Assembly: GCA_910578345.1 (NCBI GenBank)
Contig: CAJTRA010000006.1
Span: forward strand, 62,001 to 126,000
Source of the DNA: an uncultured Lachnospiraceae bacterium
GTDB taxonomy: Bacteria; Bacillota; Clostridia; Lachnospirales; Lachnospiraceae
Length of the DNA stretch: 64,000 nucleotides
Reading direction: 5' to 3'
Part shown: positions 41,813-49,709 of the stretch, one piece after another
How positions within the stretch are numbered: the first letter of the stretch is position 1
Layout: each line of letters opens with the position of its first letter
Notes under the pieces: generated by a model
Seen by the model: the letters and a program-made list of their open reading frames with translations, nothing else
What the model was told of the DNA's origin: nothing
The model's database searches: none
Made by a program: the position numbers and the translations under genes

Positions 41813-44626
41813 GTGAGCACCTTGGATAAGTATGAATATAAAATACGTGCCGAGGAGATCAATGCTTTGATCGCTGAGGGAAAGTACGCAGAAGCCGTTC
41901 AGATCGCTGACACGATCGACTGGCGCAGAGTGAAGAGCGTCATGATGTTGTGCAAGATCAGTGATCTGTATAAGATCAACAGACGATATCAGGAGAGCAG
42001 GGATATCTTGCTGCTGGCATATGAGAAACATCCGTCGGGCAGGCTGATCCTCTACTCCCTGTGTGAGCTTTCCATCAAACTTTCCGACACTACAGGCGAC
42101 GAGTACGTACAGGCGCTTAAGTATTACAGAGAATTCGTGGAGATTGCGCCCAACGATACGAGCAGATATATTCTGCAGTACCGTCTTTATGAGGCGCAGG
42201 ATGTCAGTCTGGAGGAGAGAATTGCGGTTCTGGAAGAATTTAAGAAGCGTGATTATAGAGAGAAATGGGCATATGAACTGGCGTATCTGTATCACAGGAT
42301 CGGCCTGACGACCAAATGTGTGGAAGAATGCGATGAGATGTTCCTCTGGTTTGGAGAAGGCAAGTATGTGATCAAGGCACTGGAGCTGAAACGGCTGCAT
42401 GAGCCTTTGAATGAGGATCAGCAGGAGAAATATGCTCTGTGGATGCAGGCGAGGGAAACTAAGGAAGAGCCTTATGAGACAGAGGCGCCTGAGGAGGACC
42501 GTGATCAGGAAGAGACTTCCCAGGAGGCTTACTCTTATAGTGATGAGGGGTACGCTGCAGAGGAGGAAGAGACCGGATATGGAAGATCAGTGGCGGATGC
42601 ACCGACTACGGAGCTTCCGGAAGTCAAGACCGTAGATGTGGGCCAGTATAATACGATCAATTTACAGATGGCTTTGGCAGAGAGTATGAGAGAGATCCTG
42701 GATGAGGATGAGCCATCCGAGCAGGAGATTTCGGAGGAGGAGCAATTCCACAAGCAGGAAATGCCGGTGGAGGAAGATAGTCCGGATGTTTCTTTGGCGG
42801 TGCAGAACGAAGAAGATCACGTCCAGGAAGCACAAGAGACAGAAGCAAAAGACGAGAAAGAAGATTCCACTGAACTTGTAGAGGAGACGGCAATTATAGA
42901 AGAACCTTCCGGGAAAACAGCTGCCGTAGTGGATTTTGCTACGCGAAAAGAGGCGAAGAATCCGGAGAATACAGTAATAGATGAGGAGATACAGGACAGC
43001 AAATGGAACGCTGCGGACAGTGTACCGGTTGAACCGGCTGCAGAGACGGATGCCGTCAGTCCGGAAGAAGAGATCATGCAGGAAGAAGATCCATACGAAC
43101 CGGATGACGATGCGATCACGAAGTCGTTGATTGCTCCTTTGCTGCAGGAGACGATCCGTCTGCCGGATCCGAAGGAAGTAGAAAAGAAGCTCCACCAGAA
43201 AGATACAGCGGTCTTTGACGCCCAGCAAATCTTAGAACAGATGAAGAAAGAGGCGCAGAGAAAAGCAGAGGAAGTGGAAAGAAGACGGGCAGCGGAAGCG
43301 GCAGGCGTTCTGACGCCGTTAAATACCAAACCGTCAAAATATGACAGTCTTCTTTCTCAGGAATATGATGGTCAGATCAGCCTTGTGATGCCGGAGGCAG
43401 AGCGGGTAGAGAAGCAGATCACCGGCCAGCTCAGTATTGAAGACATTATGGCTGAGTGGGAAGAGATGAAGAAGACCAATGAGCAGAAGCGCATGGAGGA
43501 TGTCAGGCAGCGGATTTTGGAACATACAGGAGATCTGTTTGCGAACTTTGATGAGGCGACGAAGAACGGTCTTTTGGAAGAGCTGGAGAGAGCATTCGTT
43601 GCAGCGATCATGAAAGAGTCAGGCAAGAAACTGCCGATCAAGAAGGTGATTCTGCCGGATGACACAGACAAGAAGGCTTCCTCCAAACGAATACAGCCTG
43701 AGCCGGAGGAAACGGAAGAGGAGACAGAGGAGATTCTTTCGGAGGATGAGGTGTATGATGAAGAGGGGCAATTAGAAGAAACCGAGGAAGCTGTCTCAGA
43801 GGAAGAGATTTCTGACGAGCCGGAAGAAGAACCTGTGGCAGAAGAAGAACACGCGGAGAGCGATGCGGCAAGAAGCCGTGAACTGACGGAAGAAGAGCGT
43901 GAGCTTTTCGGAGAATTCATTCATCACCGGAAGACAGAGAGACAGCTTGTACATACGCTTGACAATATGAGTCTTGCTCCATATACGGGTAACGTGCTGG
44001 TTACAGGCGAAGAAGAAGAGACGACACTGACGCTGGCAAAAGCATTGATCCGTGAGATGCAGCTTAACGATAATAATTTTTCAGGCAAGGTGGCTAAGAT
44101 CTCTGCCGCGGTGCTCAATAAGAAAGATATCGAAGAAACTTTCGGCAAGCTGGATAACGGTGCACTGATCATAGAGTCGGCTTCCCGTCTAAAACCTCAG
44201 ACGGCGGCGAAGATGGTAAAGGCGCTGGACAGGGAGAACAGAGGACTGCTCGTTCTTATGATTGACCGGAAGGCGAAGATCAATGAACTTCTGGAGAAGA
44301 ATCCGGCGCTGAAGGATCACTTTAATCTCCGTATGGATATTGAGGCGCTGGACGATGAGGCGTTGGTGGCCTATGCAAAGCAGTATGCTGAGGAGATGGA
44401 ATATTCCATTGATGAGTTTGGTATTCTGGCGCTTCACACAAGGATCGCAGATATGCAGACGAGCGACCACGAAGTGAATATGGCTGAGGTCAGGGATCTG
44501 GTTGACGAGGCGATCTACTACGCGAATAAAAAGACGCCAGGACATTTTATGGATATTTTACTGGCGAAAAGATATAATGAAGAGGATATGATCGTTTTAC
44601 GAGAGAAGGATTTCATGCATTATTAA
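41813..44626 (+). CDS. Large TPR protein with degenerate AAA-like C-terminus
   Basis: Up to 937 residues. The start may be the GTG at 41813 or, with AGGTG in front, the TTG at 41822. Residues 1-215 are TPR-like helices (INALIAEGKYAEAVQIADTI, YQESRDILLLAYEKHPSGRL). Residues 220-700 are very acidic and low in complexity, with a short conserved island around VFDAQQILEQMKKEAQRKAE. The C-terminal ~200 residues read like a CbxX/AAA domain (LVTGEEEETTLTLAKALIRE, GALIIESASRLKPQTAAKMV, EVNMAEVRDLVDEAIYYANK). The P-loop Gly-x-Gly-Lys is replaced by acidic residues, so ATP binding is doubtful. Such proteins occur in Lachnospiraceae without a known role. glgB follows. Confidence 0.75.
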   Translation: MSTLDKYEYKIRAEEINALIAEGKYAEAVQIADTIDWRRVKSVMMLCKISDLYKINRRYQESRDILLLAYEKHPSGRLILYSLCELSIKLSDTTGDEYVQALKYYREFVEIAPNDTSRYILQYRLYEAQDVSLEERIAVLEEFKKRDYREKWAYELAYLYHRIGLTTKCVEECDEMFLWFGEGKYVIKALELKRLHEPLNEDQQEKYALWMQARETKEEPYETEAPEEDRDQEETSQEAYSYSDEGYAAEEEETGYGRSVADAPTTELPEVKTVDVGQYNTINLQMALAESMREILDEDEPSEQEISEEEQFHKQEMPVEEDSPDVSLAVQNEEDHVQEAQETEAKDEKEDSTELVEETAIIEEPSGKTAAVVDFATRKEAKNPENTVIDEEIQDSKWNAADSVPVEPAAETDAVSPEEEIMQEEDPYEPDDDAITKSLIAPLLQETIRLPDPKEVEKKLHQKDTAVFDAQQILEQMKKEAQRKAEEVERRRAAEAAGVLTPLNTKPSKYDSLLSQEYDGQISLVMPEAERVEKQITGQLSIEDIMAEWEEMKKTNEQKRMEDVRQRILEHTGDLFANFDEATKNGLLEELERAFVAAIMKESGKKLPIKKVILPDDTDKKASSKRIQPEPEETEEETEEILSEDEVYDEEGQLEETEEAVSEEEISDEPEEEPVAEEEHAESDAARSRELTEEERELFGEFIHHRKTERQLVHTLDNMSLAPYTGNVLVTGEEEETTLTLAKALIREMQLNDNNFSGKVAKISAAVLNKKDIEETFGKLDNGALIIESASRLKPQTAAKMVKALDRENRGLLVLMIDRKAKINELLEKNPALKDHFNLRMDIEALDDEALVAYAKQYAEEMEYSIDEFGILALHTRIADMQTSDHEVNMAEVRDLVDEAIYYANKKTPGHFMDILLAKRYNEEDMIVLREKDFMHY

Positions 44627-44632
44627 GAAAAG

Positions 44633-44656
44633 AACTGCAGATGCCGTTCTGCAGTT
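44633..44656 (+). other. Hairpin between the TPR gene and glgB
   Basis: Perfect 8-bp stem AACTGCAG / CTGCAGTT with an 8-base loop and no T-run; possibly an RNA processing or stability element. Confidence 0.4.
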
Positions 44657-44694
44657 GGGGACATTAAGAAGAAAAAGTAACGGGGGAGATGCTT

Positions 44695-46668
44695 ATGGCA
44701 AAGAGAGAAACAAACAAGACAGTAAAAAAAGAGACCGGGAGGGCAGTCAAGAAGGAAGTTCAGAAACCGGAAGAAAATAAGGTTTTTATTTCGGAAGCGG
44801 ATCAATATGTATTTGGTCAGGGGACGCATTATGACATCTATAAGAAGTTAGGGGCACATCCTTCTGTGGAAGATGGCGTGAAGGGTATGTTTTTTGCAGT
44901 GTGGGCGCCTCATGCGGCGAGCGTCAATGTGATCGGTACTTTCAACGGCTGGAATGAAGAACTGCATGTGATGGAGAAGATCGGTCCTATCGGTATTTAT
45001 ACGTTATTCGTGCCGGGGGTAGGTGAGAATGAGATGTATAAGTATCTGATCCGCACACCCGAAGGTGAGAAGCTGTACAAGGCAGATCCTTTTGCAAACT
45101 ATGCGGAGATGCGTCCTGGCAATGCATCGAAAACCTATGATATTACGAAGTTTAAATGGACAGACGGCACGTGGATGACGAACAGGAATGGCAAAGATTA
45201 TAACAAAGAGCCTGTGGCGATCTATGAGTGTCATATCGGTTCCTGGATGAAGCACCCGGACGGCACGAAAGAAGGATTCTACAACTACCGTGAGTTTGCA
45301 GACAGAATCGTAGAATATTTAAAAGAGATGAAATATACGCATATCGAGTTGATGGGGATCGCGGAATATCCTTATGATGGTTCCTGGGGATATCAGGTGA
45401 CAGGTTATTATGCACCGACGTCAAGATATGGAACGCCGGACGATTTCATGTACCTGATCAATACACTGCACCGCAATAAGATCGGTGTGATCCTCGATTG
45501 GGTTCCGGCGCATTTTGCGACGGATGCGCATGGTCTGGGCAGATTTGACGGTCAATGCGTGTTCGAGCATCCAGATCCGAGGATTGGAGAGCACCCGGAT
45601 TGGGGAACGAAGATCTTTAACTATGGTAAAAATGAGGTCAGGAACTTCCTGATTGCCAATGCGCTTTTCTGGATCAAGGAGTACCATATCGACGGAATCC
45701 GCGTGGATGCTGTGGCTTCTATGCTATATTTGGATTATGGTAAGCGTGACGGCCAGTGGGTGCCTAATAAATACGGCGGCAATGAGAACCTGGAGGCGAT
45801 CGAGTTCTTTAAGCATCTGAATTCTGTTGTATGTGGTACATATCCCGGATTTTTGACGATCGCAGAGGAGTCAACTGCATGGCCGAAGGTGACTGGCAAG
45901 GTAGAGGACGACGGTTTGGGATTCTGCTTTAAGTGGAACATGGGATGGATGCATGATTTCTGTGAATATATGAAGCTTGATCCGTACTTCCGTAAGAATA
46001 ATCACTATGCCATGACATTTGCCATGACTTATAACCACAGTGAGAATTATATTCTGCCGTTGTCTCATGATGAGGTGGTGCATCTGAAGTGTTCCATGGT
46101 CAACAAGATGCCTGGTTATCCGGTGGATAAATATGCAAATCTGCGTGTGGGATATACCTATATGTTCGGTCATTCCGGCAAGAAACTTCTCTTCATGGGC
46201 CAGGATTTCGGACAGGAGAGGGAGTGGAGCGAAGAGAGAGAGCTTGACTGGTTCCTGCTGGCGGAAGAACAGAATAAGGGAATGCACGAGTATGTGAAAG
46301 AACTTCTGAAGATGTACCGTAAGTACCCGGCGCTGTACTCGATCGACAATGACTGGAGCGGTTTTGAATGGCTGAATGCGGACGATGCGGACCGCAGCGT
46401 TTATAGCTTCTTCAGGAAAGATGAGACGGGCAAGAACAACATTATGTTTGTGCTCAATATGACTCCTATGATGTGGGAGAACTATATGATCGGCGTTCCG
46501 AAGAAAAAGAAATACAAACTGCTGTTGAACAGTGACGAGAAGCGCTTTGGCGGCCAGGGCCATGAAATTCCGGCGGAGCTGAATGCGGTTAAGGGGGAAT
46601 GTAATTTTAAGAAGTATACGATCTCCTTTGATCTGCCGCCATATACGGCCGCAGTGTTTGTGTTTTGA
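44695..46668 (+). CDS. glgB: 1,4-alpha-glucan branching enzyme
   Basis: 657 residues from the ATG at 44695 (GGGGGAG seven bases upstream). Transfers alpha-1,4 chains to 6-positions to make glycogen branches. An N-terminal Lys-rich extension (about 35 residues) precedes the CBM48 domain (GMFFAVWAPHAASVNVIGTF, NGWNEE). The GH13 barrel follows with the HIELMGIAEYPYDGSWGYQV motif, nucleophile Asp338 (GIRVDAVASM), acid/base Glu391 (TIAEES) and LSHDEVVH. No other glg gene is beside it. Confidence 0.95.
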   Translation: MAKRETNKTVKKETGRAVKKEVQKPEENKVFISEADQYVFGQGTHYDIYKKLGAHPSVEDGVKGMFFAVWAPHAASVNVIGTFNGWNEELHVMEKIGPIGIYTLFVPGVGENEMYKYLIRTPEGEKLYKADPFANYAEMRPGNASKTYDITKFKWTDGTWMTNRNGKDYNKEPVAIYECHIGSWMKHPDGTKEGFYNYREFADRIVEYLKEMKYTHIELMGIAEYPYDGSWGYQVTGYYAPTSRYGTPDDFMYLINTLHRNKIGVILDWVPAHFATDAHGLGRFDGQCVFEHPDPRIGEHPDWGTKIFNYGKNEVRNFLIANALFWIKEYHIDGIRVDAVASMLYLDYGKRDGQWVPNKYGGNENLEAIEFFKHLNSVVCGTYPGFLTIAEESTAWPKVTGKVEDDGLGFCFKWNMGWMHDFCEYMKLDPYFRKNNHYAMTFAMTYNHSENYILPLSHDEVVHLKCSMVNKMPGYPVDKYANLRVGYTYMFGHSGKKLLFMGQDFGQEREWSEERELDWFLLAEEQNKGMHEYVKELLKMYRKYPALYSIDNDWSGFEWLNADDADRSVYSFFRKDETGKNNIMFVLNMTPMMWENYMIGVPKKKKYKLLLNSDEKRFGGQGHEIPAELNAVKGECNFKKYTISFDLPPYTAAVFVF

Positions 46669-46716
46669 CGATAGGTTGAAGGAATGAGGAGTCTTTATTA
46701 ATATAATTTTCTATGG

Positions 46717-46749
46717 AAAAGAGATGAGAGAAATTCTTGTCTCTTTTTC
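46717..46749 (+). terminator. Terminator after glgB
   Basis: AAAAGAGA (46717-46724) pairs with TCTCTTTT (46740-46747) and a T-rich stretch follows. Confidence 0.55.
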
Positions 46750-46801
46750 TGTTTGGAAACGACTTTTTCCTGTTATTTTGTAAGAACATCATGTATAATA
46801 T

Positions 46802-47065
46802 ACGGCAAGTAATAAGGGCGCCCTTCAGATGGTCAGTGAACAGCGTTCTACATTCGGCGCCTATCAGAACCGCATCGAACATGCGAGGAATATCAATGCA
46901 AATGTGGAGGAGAACACGCAGGCGGCGGAATCCCGCATCAGGGACTCTGATGTGGCGGACTTGATGATGGAATATTCGATCAATAATATTCTGATGCAGG
47001 CGGGGACAAGTATGCTGACGCAGGCAAACCAGAGCAGTCAGTCGATCCTGGAATTGCTGCAGTAA
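46802..47065 (+). pseudogene. Flagellin C-terminal fragment
   Basis: Reads ALQMVSEQRSTFGAYQNRIE, HARNINANVEENTQAAESRI, MMEYSINNILMQAGTSMLTQ, ANQSSQSILELLQ: the complete C-terminal D1/D0 helix of a flagellin (about 80 residues), closely similar to the end of the protein at 47544-49514. The N-terminal half is missing. No ribosome binding site lies before the ATG at 46829, though TATAAT occurs at 46794. Most likely it is the 3' remnant of a deleted flagellin gene; a free-standing half-flagellin is less likely. Confidence 0.7.
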
Positions 47066-47087
47066 TGAGAAGACAGGGAGATCATTT

Positions 47088-47477
47088 ATGGGAAAAGTTA
47101 TATTACTATCATGCGAAAGATGCGGTTGTAAGAAGGAAATGTCAGTCGGAGTGGGGCTGATGAGTAATAATCCAGCGGTCATAGCTTCCTGTCTGAACAA
47201 GGAGGAAGCACAAACGTGGCGTGAACTGAACAGCCAGCAGAAGATTGATTTTTTTCAGGCAGAACAGAAGGTGTTTTACTGTGAACATTGTAAAGACCTG
47301 CAGTGCCAGTTTACGGTAGAAGCTGATCTGACAGACGGGACGAAAGTGGTGTTTGGCAGGCGGTGTGAGAAATGTCAAAGTGAGCTGGTGGAAATAAGTT
47401 TAAGGACGCATCATATGCCATGCCCGATCTGCAAAGAGGGGGATCTGAGCTGGAAAGAAGCAGGGCTTTGGGATTAG
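47088..47477 (+). CDS. Zinc-ribbon protein of unknown function
   Basis: 129 residues with GGAGA before the ATG. Four Cys pairs are spaced along the chain: CERCGC near residue 9, CEHC near 65, CEKC near 93 and CPIC near 113, which would make two zinc ribbons. The segment between the first two (NNPAVIASCLNKEEAQTWRE) is helical. I do not recognise the family. It lies between the flagellin fragment and the protease-flagellin, so a role in flagellin expression is possible but unproven. Confidence 0.7.
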   Translation: MGKVILLSCERCGCKKEMSVGVGLMSNNPAVIASCLNKEEAQTWRELNSQQKIDFFQAEQKVFYCEHCKDLQCQFTVEADLTDGTKVVFGRRCEKCQSELVEISLRTHHMPCPICKEGDLSWKEAGLWD

Positions 47478-47543
47478 CATGTCGCGCTGGAATCCTTAAG
47501 ACTTTTTGGAAGATTAAGATAGAACATACAAGAGGGGGAACGT

Positions 47544-49514
47544 ATGGTCGTCAAACATAATATTACGGCATTGAATGCCAACCGTAATCTCAATACAGTG
47601 ACCGGGAAACAGGAAAAGAATACCGAGAAGCTCTCATCCGGCTATAAGATCAATCGTGCGGCGGATGATGCGGCAGGACTTGCGATCTCGGAGAAAATGC
47701 GCCGGCAGATCAGAGGCCTTACACAGGCGTCCCTAAACACGCAGGACGGGATTTCCTTTGTCCAGAGTGCGGAAGGTGCGCTGAATGAGGTCCATGCGCT
47801 TCTCCAGAGGGGGAATGAACTGGCGGTCAAGGCGGCCAATGATACAAATATGGCCGAAGATCGGGAAGCAATCTATGCGGAGATCAGGCAGCTTGGCAAT
47901 GAGATCGACCGGATTTCAAGAGATTCTCAGTTTAATGAGATGAATATTTTTGATTCCTCCAATGCGTCGTCAGAGACAAAGAATGCGCGTCGCGCTCCAG
48001 ATCACTTTTCAGATATCATCTTTCTGGATGCGGATTATGTATCTTTTGATATGCAGAGTTTTGCGGGCGCCATTAATGAGGCGAAGGCAGCAGGCTTAAA
48101 CTTTACACAGGACGGACTGGCGGACTTTGCCAATGCCATCAAGGGTACTTACATGCCTAAGCTGTTAGGCAAAATCGTAGGTGCGCTGCCGCAGTCTGCC
48201 AAGCCTACTGTACAAGGGTTACAGATCAGTCTGAAAATGTATTATAAGAATGACTCTACGCTGGCATATGTATCTTCTAACGGGGTTTCGTTTCAGTTAG
48301 GAGTCAATATGAAATATCTGTCGGAGAATAATAAACAGATTGCCATGACGGATGATCTGGCCACCACAATTGCCCATGAGATGACACATGCAATTATGTT
48401 TGATGCTGTGACGAACGGTATGCTGGGCATACAGGGGGCAGATCGGTTTCCTTCCTGGTTTGTGGAGGGCACGGCGCAGGCAGTCGGCGGTGCGCTCAAT
48501 TATTGCCAGGAACTTACCAACAGAGTGATGTCGCAGGGAGATAAAGCGATCCAGAACTGGCTTGCGAAACTGACAGACACTTCGAATGACTATAACGCGT
48601 ATGCCCAGGGATATATCGGGAGTATGTATCTGGGTTATGTCGCCGGGGGAGGCGGCGCAGTCACAGCAGGGACAATCGCGAAAGGTCTGGACAATATTCT
48701 GAAAGATATTGAGAACGGGTTTTCTCTGGGACAGGCCATCTCCAGACAAACCCAGGGGAAATATGATGATCTTGCAGACTTTGAGGATAGTTTTCCTAAG
48801 GATGCGGTAGAGTTTACGAAAGAACTGGTTGCGGAGATCAGAAAAAGGCCGGATGGTACAGGTTCTATCGCTTCACCCGACGGATTATCTGGTGGGAAAG
48901 ATTCTCTTTTACAAGGAGGCGGCACAGACGACTACTTCGTCTTGAATGTGGATCAGAGTGATCATTACAACAACAGTCAAGTTTTAGGTAATACGAATAC
49001 TTACACCGGCGGCGGTGCGACAACGACCGGCGGGCTGGACAGAGGCGGGAATGCCAATCCTGATGCGGCGTCGAAATGGGGGAGCTCTTCAGACGCAAAA
49101 CGTGGAACAGTGCAGCGTTCCGGCAGCATGTTCGTGCAGGTTGGTTCTGAGTCGGGCCAGCATATTTCCTTCAGCACTTTTAAGTTGTCGGCGCAGGATC
49201 TTGGCGTGGCAGATGTTAAGGTTGATTCCATGGAGAATGCCGGTAAGGCAATTGATAAGTATAAGAAAGCGATCCAGTGTGTATCTACGATGCGCTCCGA
49301 ATATGGTTCCGTACAGAATCGTCTGGAGCATACGGGTGTTAATCTGGATAATATCGTGGAGAACACGCAGGCAGCGGAATCTCAGATCCGTGATACAGAT
49401 ATAGCGGAGGAGATGGTAGAATATTCTGTCAATCAGATTCTGGCGCAGGCTGGTACTTCTATGTTGACGCAGGCGAATCAGAGCCATCAGATGATATTGG
49501 AATTGCTTGGATGA
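47544..49514 (+). CDS. Flagellin with internal metallopeptidase domain (flagellinolysin type)
   Basis: 656 residues. Residues 1-140 are the flagellin N-terminal D0/D1 helices (KHNITALNANRNLNTVTGKQ, KLSSGYKINRAADDAAGLAI) and about 560-656 the C-terminal ones (QNRLEHTGVNLDNIVENTQA, SMLTQANQSHQMILELLG). The variable middle holds a zincin: His278-Glu279-x-x-His282 in TIAHEMTHAIMFDA and a probable third ligand Glu308 in SWFVEGTAQAVGG, 26 residues on, as in gluzincins. A Gly/Thr-rich linker (about 450-510) follows. Proteolytic flagellins of this kind have been described in Clostridium haemolyticum and other phyla. The protein should polymerise into a filament displaying protease on its surface. No signal peptide, as expected for flagellar export. 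Confidence 0.9.
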   Translation: MVVKHNITALNANRNLNTVTGKQEKNTEKLSSGYKINRAADDAAGLAISEKMRRQIRGLTQASLNTQDGISFVQSAEGALNEVHALLQRGNELAVKAANDTNMAEDREAIYAEIRQLGNEIDRISRDSQFNEMNIFDSSNASSETKNARRAPDHFSDIIFLDADYVSFDMQSFAGAINEAKAAGLNFTQDGLADFANAIKGTYMPKLLGKIVGALPQSAKPTVQGLQISLKMYYKNDSTLAYVSSNGVSFQLGVNMKYLSENNKQIAMTDDLATTIAHEMTHAIMFDAVTNGMLGIQGADRFPSWFVEGTAQAVGGALNYCQELTNRVMSQGDKAIQNWLAKLTDTSNDYNAYAQGYIGSMYLGYVAGGGGAVTAGTIAKGLDNILKDIENGFSLGQAISRQTQGKYDDLADFEDSFPKDAVEFTKELVAEIRKRPDGTGSIASPDGLSGGKDSLLQGGGTDDYFVLNVDQSDHYNNSQVLGNTNTYTGGGATTTGGLDRGGNANPDAASKWGSSSDAKRGTVQRSGSMFVQVGSESGQHISFSTFKLSAQDLGVADVKVDSMENAGKAIDKYKKAIQCVSTMRSEYGSVQNRLEHTGVNLDNIVENTQAAESQIRDTDIAEEMVEYSVNQILAQAGTSMLTQANQSHQMILELLG

Positions 49515-49558
49515 TAAGATCCATAGGAGGACAAGGAGATCGGAGAACTTCCTCGTGG

Positions 49559-49613
49559 AATCCCTGGACCGTTAAGCGGCGCAGATACAGCGAGGCGCAG
49601 CGGTCCGGGGATT
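49559..49613 (+). other. Long hairpin after the protease-flagellin gene
   Basis: AATCCCTGGACCG (49559-49571) pairs fully with CGGTCCGGGGATT (49601-49613) with one G-T; GCGC pairs lie inside the loop. Only TGTGTTG follows, so it is either a weak terminator or a 3' stabiliser. Confidence 0.5.
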
Positions 49614-49626
49614 TGTGTTGAAGGGT

Positions 49627-49653
49627 TAAGAAAGTGGATGATTTTGCCGAAAT
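49627..49653 (+). promoter_or_regulatory. Sigma-28 (SigD)-type promoter
   Basis: TAAG, 15 bases, GCCGAAAT: close to the Firmicutes flagellar sigma consensus TAAA-N15-GCCGATAT. The coding start at 49710 is about 50 bases downstream. Confidence 0.7.
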
Positions 49654-49709
49654 AAAAGGCAAATGTACAAAAGTACAATGCGATCAGACCTACTGCATGG
49701 AGTGAGTGT

